From Bacteroidales bacterium UBA2764 (lineage in GTDB: Bacteria; Bacteroidota; Bacteroidia; Bacteroidales; Paludibacteraceae): DNA of 8,847 nucleotides. The notes below the pieces were generated by a model. It searched no databases, was not told where the DNA came from, and saw only the letters and a program-made list of their open reading frames with translations. A program made the translations under genes and the position numbers. This document shows, one piece after another, positions 1-5,889 of the stretch (position 1 is the first letter of the stretch; each line of letters opens with the position of its first letter). The stretch spans positions 7,246 through 16,092 of the forward strand of contig DEIW01000111.1 in NCBI GenBank assembly GCA_002352705.1. The letters are read 5' to 3'.

Positions 1-52
1 ACCGCTACGCTCAAAGTAGAAAGTAGAAAGACCGCGGCAAAGCCGCTCAAAG
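1..52. repeat. Composite interspersed repeat: heptads plus two small hairpins (copy 1)
   Basis: The stretch parses without gaps into ACCGCTACG (1-9), CTCAAAG (10-16), TAGAAAG (17-23), TAGAAAG (24-30), a 15-nt hairpin block (31-45) and CTCAAAG (46-52). The hairpins are GC-TAC-GC at 4-10 and GCGGC-AAA-GCCGC at 34-46. The same modules in nearly the same order recur at 8322-8404, so this is an interspersed repeat. Its left end may lie outside the window. It sits directly upstream of the DUF4465 gene. No TTTG or TAnnTTTG promoter is visible here, so the promoter of the downstream genes is probably further left. Confidence 0.85.
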
Positions 53-80
53 ATAATGAATAAAGAATAATGAATATGAT
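53..80. repeat. AT-rich heptad array overlapping a gene start
   Basis: Four consecutive 7-nt units: ATAATGA (53-59), ATAAAGA (60-66), ATAATGA (67-73), ATATGAT (74-80). The period is the same as in the adjoining TAGAAAG/CTCAAAG units, but the sequence differs. The in-frame ATG codons at 70, 76 and 79 of the DUF4465 gene lie inside the array or at its edge. Confidence 0.7.
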
Positions 81-1560
81 GAAAAGAACTATTTTCTTTT
101 TATGCGGGCTGCTGATGGTAATGAACCTCAGTGCCACAGACACCATCCGCCTGAATATGCAGGCGTTCATGGAAGACTATCCCTTGGACTCGGACGGCAA
201 ATGGATATATACGTATAATGCCGGCTACCGGTCTCTGGATTTCGAAGACTTCTCATTCTCTCACATGCGTGCCGATGCCATGTCAGAAGGCGAGATGAGT
301 TACTGGGACGGCTTCACCCTGTGTACCAACGGCGATAACGCCGACTATGGCATGGCGGGTTCTTCTTCCGAATGGCCAGCCCATCAATGGGGCTGTATGG
401 CAGGCGGCGGGATGGACTCTACCGGAGCACTCGTCAAGGGAGCACCTTATCTGGTGGCCTATTGGGGCTATAACTACGAAGAAGAAGGGTTGCGGAGTCT
501 GCAAGTGGATTTCAGTGACGGACAGACCCATCGTCCGTTAGGCATATGGGTATGCAGCCACCCATGGGCATACTATGGTATCGAGCATGATGACGGTTTT
601 GCACACTCGTTTGCGGACAACGGCAGTTTCTTCAATCTGATAGCCCATGGTCTGGACGAAGAGGACAAGGATGCCGGTGAGCCGGTGGTGTTCTCTCTGG
701 CGTCGTTTCACGACAATAAGCTGGACCAGCCTGCCGATTGGCGATGGATGGACCTGAGCTCTCTGGGTCAGGTGAACGGTGTCTATTTCACGTTGGAGAG
801 TTCGGATGACGCCAAGTCACTGGGTATCAACACCGCCGCATATTTCTGTCTCGGCGGGATGGAGATGCTGGCCCATGTGGACGAGATTCCGCGCCCTACA
901 GGTTTGGAAGCGGAGCCTTTGGACGAGAACCGCGTCAAAGTGACTTGGACCCGAGTGCGCGATGCCGCATACTACCGCGTCTATGTGGATTCGGTATTGG
1001 TTGACTCCACGACGACCAACTCCTATATCTTCAAGGGCTTGCAGACCTATACCTCCTACCGCTTCTACTCGCAGGCAGTTTCGGCATATGGCGAGTCAGG
1101 CGAGTGGGGAGCAGTGAGGGCTCAGACCAAAGACCTAACGGCTCCTTCTGCGGTGACGGGATTACAGGCTACGGGGCATACCTATTCCATTGATTTGTCC
1201 TGGAGTGCCGCTACGGACAATGTGTCAGTGAGCCGCTATGCGGTCTATGTGGACGGTGTGCGTTATGCCCGCGTGAAGACGACCTCCCTCACTATCACCG
1301 GTCTGGACACCGATGTTGTCTATACCATAGAGGTGGAGGCCTGGGACCAGTCTGACAACAAAGGTCCGCGTGTGTCTATCAAAGCGGCAACGGGCAGCGC
1401 AATCGTGCCGGAAGACATCGCATCACCTGAGGCAGACAAGGGAGCACCTAAAGCCGTGTATGACATGAACGGACGGAAGATGCGCCCGGATACGCAACTG
1501 CCGAAAGGAGCGTATGTAGTACAAACAGAAGATAATCACTATAAAAAAATAATCCGATGA
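70..1560 (+). CDS. Secreted DUF4465 protein with two fibronectin type III domains and a type IX-like C-terminal tail
   Basis: A 496-aa exported protein of unknown ligand. Residues 1 to about 22 are a Sec signal peptide (MKRT followed by a hydrophobic stretch, cleavage probably near LSA/TDT). Residues about 55-268 resemble DUF4465: FEDFSF near 58, SYWDGF near 77, then WRWMDLSSLGQV at 224-235 and GINTAAYFCLGGMEML at 252-267, the characteristic end of that family. Two FN3 domains follow (about 273-354 and 356-442). The last 40 residues (KAVYDMNGRKM...LPKGAYVV...KKIIR) match the pattern of type IX secretion C-terminal sorting domains, which suggests surface delivery. The start is uncertain: ATG at 70, 76 or 79 all work, and 76 or 79 leaves a more typical signal peptide, because ATG 70 lies in a heptad repeat. 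The stop overlaps the next start as ATGA. Family calls are from memory of motif patterns; the ligand is unknown. Confidence 0.85.
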   Translation: MNMMKRTIFFLCGLLMVMNLSATDTIRLNMQAFMEDYPLDSDGKWIYTYNAGYRSLDFEDFSFSHMRADAMSEGEMSYWDGFTLCTNGDNADYGMAGSSSEWPAHQWGCMAGGGMDSTGALVKGAPYLVAYWGYNYEEEGLRSLQVDFSDGQTHRPLGIWVCSHPWAYYGIEHDDGFAHSFADNGSFFNLIAHGLDEEDKDAGEPVVFSLASFHDNKLDQPADWRWMDLSSLGQVNGVYFTLESSDDAKSLGINTAAYFCLGGMEMLAHVDEIPRPTGLEAEPLDENRVKVTWTRVRDAAYYRVYVDSVLVDSTTTNSYIFKGLQTYTSYRFYSQAVSAYGESGEWGAVRAQTKDLTAPSAVTGLQATGHTYSIDLSWSAATDNVSVSRYAVYVDGVRYARVKTTSLTITGLDTDVVYTIEVEAWDQSDNKGPRVSIKAATGSAIVPEDIASPEADKGAPKAVYDMNGRKMRPDTQLPKGAYVVQTEDNHYKKIIR

Positions 1561-4500
1561 AGAAGTATCTGTCTTATTTATGTGCGTCAGCCTTTTTATG
1601 GTTCTTCGCACCGGTAGAGGCGGCTCAAGTCTCTATCACCATGAACAGCGTCACCAATACCATGACGCTTGCCGATGCTGACGGTAACACCATCCCGCAT
1701 GACGAGATGACTACCGCTAACAGCAAAAACACCTATTCGTTCAACCTGCCGGACGGCACTTACACCCTCTACGGCTACAACTCCTCCAACGACTTGAACG
1801 GTACGTTTACTTTCACCGTCAGCGGAACGAAGGAGATGGCATTGCAGATATGGACGATTACCAAATTAGCCGTCACGAACAAGAATGCGGATAATAGCGC
1901 ATGGGTCTATGGCACGGACTACACGATTGAGGACGTACAAGTGCATAGCCGTGAGGGCGAGACTTTTCCTGTTACTCTGGGCATGAACGCAGGCAATCCT
2001 TCGGTTCTGACCTATGACGGCGGAAGCGTGCTCCTCCGTTTCGTGCCTTCAGCCGAACGTGTAGCAGAAGGGTACATAGCCGCCGATGACGGACGTACCG
2101 TTACCGGGAACACTACTATTCAGACCAAAGTGCGTGAGAGTGGTATATTCACCTCTACGTGTCCGGCGGATGCGGAGATCACGATGATGCAGAAGCCCGG
2201 CGGTGATGGCGGTTCGGGAACTATTCACTTCACGCCTTTCCGTGTCATCGCACCGCAAAGTGTAGAGAATACCGGAAGCACAAAGACTTATACATGGCGT
2301 TTGGGCTCCGGAGGCAAATATAATATGCGTGCAAGGAAAGAAGGCGGGCTGACACAGTTGCTGACTTTCTATTACAATACCGATCCTTCCAAATGCCCGG
2401 AGATTAACTTCACCGATGCGGACTTTTCAGCTCGTTCACCTAAGTGGGTGGATTATGACCCGAAGAGTTTGTCCGGTCTGAACGACTGTAATATCCTGCT
2501 CAATATCAACGAGAAAGGGTATTTGAAGATGACAGCCGGTCAGGAGTATGACCTCATGGCGGAGCGTGACTGGCAGATTATCCCTAACCAGACGGAGAAC
2601 TATTTTTTGGAGCCGGACTACCACTATGCGGTATATGATATGAATGGTAATCCCGATAATTCGGTTATTGAGATTGTGCCTGACGGCAATGTTGGTTCGG
2701 AGTGGTCTATTCTGCGTGCCAAAGGTGCCGGCACGGCGATTGTGACGGTGACCTATGATGCGGCTTCTGCCCTCCAGTATGCCAATAATACCGGCAATAT
2801 GAGTACCTATTACGGCGGTCAGTATTTCGGTGCTATTTGGCCCGAGAACACCGGCGTGTTTGTCGTTTCGGTCAATGCACCAGCCAACAGCATGGATGCC
2901 AATATGCGCATTAATGAGACATACAATGAAGAGAAGATGAAGAATGCCGGCAAATATGTTGATGCCGAGCACGATGTGTTCTATTATATCAATGACGAAG
3001 AGGCGTTCAACTACACCTTCAAGCCGACCGGTGTGCAGACAGTAGAGATCAGTTATCCGACTATCCGTACGAACGATGCAGTCTATAACACAGGCTGGCA
3101 CGCAGTCAGCAAGAATGCCGACAACACCTATACCCTGCCACTCAAACACGGACGCCAGATTATTCGTTTAGGTGACGGAACAGGCAAGTATGAATACCAA
3201 GTGCTGACAGCCCGCCATGCCACACGTACCATCACTAACGAGACTACAGGAAAAGACAAGTTCTTCCCCGGAGATCAAGTGAAAATACAATACGACGGAC
3301 TCTTCCATCCGGCGAACAAACTATCCGGTATCTATAACATGTCTGCCTATGTCACCTATAACGGTATTCCGGCAGGCACTGCCTTGATACTCGGTCGCAA
3401 CCAATACTGGTTCGGTTCGACTCCTTCGGCGCAAGCTATCTCCTTTACTATTCCGGCGGACTACACCGACCCGACACTGGTACTGACCGATGGTGTTATC
3501 CAAGTGACCGGTTTCGGTGACCCAATAGGCAACCACCGTACGATAGACAAAGTAGGCGGTCGTTCGCCTAACTTCACCGCCGTTGCGCATCAGACATATT
3601 TCGGAGCCCTGCCCGATGCCATTATCCCTGTGACGCAGCCCACGAAGAGTCTTGTGACTTTTGTCCTCACGCCGGAAGAGACGGTTATCAGCAAAGTGAC
3701 CAATAGTCTGGGTGTAGAACTCACTCCCGATGCAGAGGGCAGATACCTGTTGAGTGAAGGAGACAACACCGTGCAGGCTGAGGCTGCCGGTTACAAACGC
3801 TCTGCTGTCACGGTGACTATCGAGGCAGGCGATGAAGCCGAGAAGACAGTAACTATCGCGCTGGAGGCTATCCCTGAAGAAGGATGGAATGGAACGGACA
3901 ATGCAGCGGTGACACCGGTTGGCGGTATCTATCACATCAAGAACGGAGCTGAGTTGGCATGGTTCGCCGCGCAGGTGAATGCCGGTACAGGCAAAAGTTG
4001 GAAAGCGGTTCTTGACAATGACATCGACCTCTGCTGCTATGACTGGACACCGATAGGCATCAGTAGTGCAAAACCCTATTCGGGCACGTTTGACGGACAG
4101 GGATTTGCGATAAAGAACCTCTTTATCAACACTCCCGACGGACGCTATTATGGCCTGTTCGGTTACCTGACCAATGCAACGGTAAAGAACATGACCGTTT
4201 ATGGCTCCGTTACTTCCGGTTATGACAAGACGACCGGCGTGCAGTTGGGTGGCGTTATAGGCCATGCGCAAGGTGTGACAGCTACGCCATGCACTATCTC
4301 CGGCATCACTAATTATGCGAATGTGACGGGACACTCCAAATATGTAGCCGGTATTGTGGGTTACGCTAAATCGTATGTGAACATTGACCGCTGTGCCAAC
4401 TACGGCAATGTGACGGTCTCTAATGCGACAAAGACTTACGGAACGGACGTGGCAGGTATTGCCTTTATGAACGGTACCTATGGTACTATCACCAATAGTT

Positions 4501-5531
4501 ACAACTGTGGCGATATTGTTGCCAACAACAATGTAGGCGGAATTTATGCCTCTACGGTTAACATCACTGTCACCAATGTCTACAACACCGGTCGCGTACA
4601 TGCTACGCAGACGAATGGTTCCGGCTATTCCTGCCACGGGGCAATCCGTCCGATGGCGAACACTACAGGTACTACCGATAAAGTGACCAACGCTTACGCT
4701 GACGAGGATTTCCTCTTCAATGAACTCAACACAACGATTATCACTGCTCCCGAAGCATGGACAGGCGGTGAAGTGGCATACAAGCTCGGTGACGCTTTCG
4801 GTCAGGAGATAGGCGTGGACCCGCTGCCGGTACTGGGAGGCATGAAGGTCTATGAGTGTGAGCGCCCCGACGGAACCAAGTTCTACGCCAACCAGCCTTA
4901 CGAGTGTTACCAGCGCAAGGGACTGACCCCGGGACGCATGGGAACCATCTGTATCGCTTACGCTTCCGACAAATACGAAGGGGCTACGTTCTACCGCCTG
5001 TTGCACAAGCAGATGCGCGGAAATGAACCTTGGAACCTCACGCTCGAAGAGGTGACGACCCTCGAAGCCGGCGTGCCGTATGTCTTCGTGCCCGAGGCGG
5101 ATTCCATCAATGTCTATTACCTCGCTTCAAGCCAAGTCTCCGATCCGGGCCATTTCAACGGTCTTTATGGTACGTTCACCGATATCTATGACGGTGATGC
5201 CGGCGCACCGGGTAATAAGTTAGAGGGCAACTATTTCGTCTCTAATAATATGTTCCGCCTCTGCGGTGCGCATTGCTCGCTTGCTGCCAACCGTGCCTAT
5301 ATCAAGATGGACGAAGTGGCAGAAGAAGGACAAGCCACTGCCCCCAAGCCTGTACAAGGAAGACGACAGATTACTATCGGACGGAGCGATATGCCTCAGA
5401 CGCCGACGGGCATTGACGAAGTACCAAGTGACCAAGTACCAAGTACAAAGGCACAGAAAATCCTCCGCAACGGACGGTTGTATATCCTCCATAACGGGCA
5501 GATGTATGACATGACAGGCGCTAAGTATTAA
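1557..5531 (+). CDS. Large secreted surface protein with Ig-like regions, GLUG beta-helix repeats and a C-terminal sorting-like segment
   Basis: A 1324-aa protein whose ATG overlaps the previous stop (ATGA), implying coupled translation. Residues 1 to about 22 form a signal peptide (MKKYLSYLCASAFLWFF, cleavage near VEA/AQV). Residues about 25-690 are a series of beta-rich segments, including a bacterial Ig-like stretch near 320-410. Residues about 697-771 resemble a PEGA-like or carboxypeptidase-regulatory-like domain (GVELTPDAEGRYLL...AAGYKRSAVTV). Residues about 778-1015 carry GLUG-type repeats of a right-handed beta-helix: YSGTFDGQGFAIKNL, YYGLFGYL, GGVIGHA, VAGIVGYA, VGGIYAS. Residues about 1125-1270 form another beta domain (GRMGTICIAYA to NRAYIKM). 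The end, TGIDEVPSD then KILRNGRLYILHNGQMYDMTGAKY, resembles the short C-terminal motif of many Bacteroidales secreted proteins. Adhesion or ligand capture at the surface is inferred; nothing catalytic is visible. Long antisense ORFs opposite this gene are treated as shadows. Confidence 0.85.
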   Translation: MKKYLSYLCASAFLWFFAPVEAAQVSITMNSVTNTMTLADADGNTIPHDEMTTANSKNTYSFNLPDGTYTLYGYNSSNDLNGTFTFTVSGTKEMALQIWTITKLAVTNKNADNSAWVYGTDYTIEDVQVHSREGETFPVTLGMNAGNPSVLTYDGGSVLLRFVPSAERVAEGYIAADDGRTVTGNTTIQTKVRESGIFTSTCPADAEITMMQKPGGDGGSGTIHFTPFRVIAPQSVENTGSTKTYTWRLGSGGKYNMRARKEGGLTQLLTFYYNTDPSKCPEINFTDADFSARSPKWVDYDPKSLSGLNDCNILLNINEKGYLKMTAGQEYDLMAERDWQIIPNQTENYFLEPDYHYAVYDMNGNPDNSVIEIVPDGNVGSEWSILRAKGAGTAIVTVTYDAASALQYANNTGNMSTYYGGQYFGAIWPENTGVFVVSVNAPANSMDANMRINETYNEEKMKNAGKYVDAEHDVFYYINDEEAFNYTFKPTGVQTVEISYPTIRTNDAVYNTGWHAVSKNADNTYTLPLKHGRQIIRLGDGTGKYEYQVLTARHATRTITNETTGKDKFFPGDQVKIQYDGLFHPANKLSGIYNMSAYVTYNGIPAGTALILGRNQYWFGSTPSAQAISFTIPADYTDPTLVLTDGVIQVTGFGDPIGNHRTIDKVGGRSPNFTAVAHQTYFGALPDAIIPVTQPTKSLVTFVLTPEETVISKVTNSLGVELTPDAEGRYLLSEGDNTVQAEAAGYKRSAVTVTIEAGDEAEKTVTIALEAIPEEGWNGTDNAAVTPVGGIYHIKNGAELAWFAAQVNAGTGKSWKAVLDNDIDLCCYDWTPIGISSAKPYSGTFDGQGFAIKNLFINTPDGRYYGLFGYLTNATVKNMTVYGSVTSGYDKTTGVQLGGVIGHAQGVTATPCTISGITNYANVTGHSKYVAGIVGYAKSYVNIDRCANYGNVTVSNATKTYGTDVAGIAFMNGTYGTITNSYNCGDIVANNNVGGIYASTVNITVTNVYNTGRVHATQTNGSGYSCHGAIRPMANTTGTTDKVTNAYADEDFLFNELNTTIITAPEAWTGGEVAYKLGDAFGQEIGVDPLPVLGGMKVYECERPDGTKFYANQPYECYQRKGLTPGRMGTICIAYASDKYEGATFYRLLHKQMRGNEPWNLTLEEVTTLEAGVPYVFVPEADSINVYYLASSQVSDPGHFNGLYGTFTDIYDGDAGAPGNKLEGNYFVSNNMFRLCGAHCSLAANRAYIKMDEVAEEGQATAPKPVQGRRQITIGRSDMPQTPTGIDEVPSDQVPSTKAQKILRNGRLYILHNGQMYDMTGAKY
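5420..5450 (+). repeat. In-frame heptad repeat encoding a linker before the C-terminal segment
   Basis: Units AGTACCA (5420-5426), AGTGACCA (5427-5434), AGTACCA (5435-5441), AGTACAA (5442-5448), then AG. The period is 7 with one 8-nt unit. It is translated as VPSDQVPSTK (residues 1289-1298), exactly between the TGIDE motif and the conserved KILRNGRLYI segment. The TGA at 5429-5431 is out of frame, so the reading frame stays open. Confidence 0.75.
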
Positions 5532-5534
5532 ATA

Positions 5535-5551
5535 ATTTGACCATTTGGTCA
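5535..5551 (+). repeat. Short hairpin with 8-bp-period repeat in the spacer after the large gene
   Basis: ATTTGACC (5535-5542) is followed by ATTTGGTC (5543-5550). TGACC (5538-5542) pairs with GGTCA (5547-5551) around an ATTT loop. It lies in the 39-nt gap between the stop of the 1324-aa gene and the start of the 42-aa ORF. There is no T-tract, so it is unlikely to terminate transcription. It could be a processing or stability hairpin, or only a repeat remnant. Confidence 0.5.
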
Positions 5552-5570
5552 TTAACAACGATAGAGATTT

Positions 5571-5699
5571 ATGAGAAAAGAATATATTTTACCGACAGTA
5601 CAGGTCTCAGCAATAACCGGGATAACCGCTTTGTTGTCTGCCAGTATGTTTCCAGGCAATGTGAACCCCACGCCGATTGATGGCGTCGGAGGAGAATAA
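5571..5699 (+). CDS. Small 42-aa protein of unknown function
   Basis: ATG at 5571 opens a 42-codon frame ending with TAA at 5697-5699. The protein begins MRKEYILPTVQVSAI, has a moderately hydrophobic middle (ITGITALLSASMF) and ends PTPIDGVGGE. The pattern (basic start, Y-x-x-P-T near residue 5, hydrophobic middle with LLSAS, Gly/Asp/Pro-rich tail) resembles very short Bacteroidales ORFs that often sit near secreted-protein genes, as I recall them. It lies 39 nt after the 1324-aa gene and 16 nt before a strong terminator, so it is probably the last gene of that transcript. There is no Shine-Dalgarno, as expected for this phylum. The hydrophobic stretch is too short and too weak for a confident signal peptide. 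Function is not known. The main evidence is the start motif and the placement just before the terminator. Confidence 0.7.
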   Translation: MRKEYILPTVQVSAITGITALLSASMFPGNVNPTPIDGVGGE

Positions 5700-5715
5700 G
5701 GCTGCCAAGCATAAG

Positions 5716-5743
5716 AAAAACGTCCCTCGGGGCGTTTTTTTTT
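5716..5743 (+). terminator. Rho-independent terminator after the small ORF
   Basis: AAAACGTCCC (5717-5726) can pair with GGGGCGTTTT (5729-5738), with one T-G wobble and a four-base CTCG loop once the innermost pair opens. A run of nine T (5735-5743) follows. The A-run on the left (5716-5720) gives a shorter T-tract on the other strand, so weak bidirectional action is possible. It closes the secreted-protein transcript. Confidence 0.9.
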
Positions 5744-5772
5744 GCGTATGTCAAAAAAAAGCAGTAATTTTG
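5741..5772 (+). promoter_or_regulatory. Bacteroidetes-type promoter for mrp
   Basis: TTTG at 5741-5744 and TAATTTTG at 5765-5772 are separated by 20 nt. This matches the Bacteroides primary sigma consensus (-33 TTTG, 19-21 nt, -7 TAnnTTTG). The -33 element is the end of the terminator T-tract plus one G, so terminator and promoter share bases. Transcription would start near 5779-5782, giving an mrp leader of about 110 nt that contains the repeats at 5791-5882. Confidence 0.75.
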
Positions 5773-5784
5773 CAGGCGCAAATT
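5766..5784. promoter_or_regulatory. Imperfect dyad over the -7 element and predicted start site
   Basis: TTTGC (5769-5773) and GCAAA (5778-5782) are inverted around AGGC. The arms extend to AATTT and AAATT with one extra T on the left. The dyad overlaps the -7 element and the expected +1, a position where an operator would block initiation. No known regulator site is recognised, and chance is possible in AT-rich DNA. Confidence 0.25.
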
Positions 5785-5790
5785 GAGATA

Positions 5791-5827
5791 GCCCCACCCG
5801 ACCTCCCCGTGAGGGGAGGAGAAAGGG
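5791..5827. repeat. GC-rich palindromic interspersed element in the mrp leader (copy A)
   Basis: CCTCCCC (5802-5808) and GGGGAGG (5813-5819) form a perfect 7-bp stem with a GTGA loop. It is preceded by GCCCCACCCGA and followed by GAAAGGG. It is a C/G-skewed island in otherwise AT-rich intergenic DNA. A related palindrome lies inside mrp at 6128-6159; read on the minus strand, copy A shares the 10-mer CCTCCCCTCA with that copy. It would form a strong hairpin in the mrp 5' leader. Confidence 0.75.
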
Positions 5828-5838
5828 TCGCAGCGAAA

Positions 5839-5882
5839 AAATCGTAAATAAATCGTACATCGTAAATCTGTAAATCGTAAAT
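5839..5882. repeat. AAATCGT heptad array immediately upstream of mrp
   Basis: Units read AAATCGT (5839), AAAT (5846), AAATCGT (5850), ACATCGT (5857), AAATCTGT (5864), AAATCGT (5872), AAAT (5879). The period is mostly 7. The array ends 7 nt before the mrp ATG and supplies TAA codons in all three frames (for example at 5845, 5849 and 5871). Confidence 0.8.
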
Positions 5883-5889
5883 ATTTTTC

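Noticed and set aside
2436..3149. 237-codon antisense open frame
   Set aside because: Same reason: Ile/His-rich composition without recognisable motifs, entirely inside the surface-protein gene.
3321..5006. 561-codon antisense open frame opposite the large surface protein
   Set aside because: It is a shadow of a well-supported gene with signal peptide and GLUG repeats. The translation is rich in His, Arg, Cys and Val with no domain pattern, signal or motif, which is typical of reverse-frame reading of GC-biased codons.
5791..5827. Second terminator or a riboswitch in the mrp leader
   Set aside because: The 7-bp GC stem has no T-run after it, and the leader shows no conserved riboswitch features. 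An interspersed palindrome explains it better.
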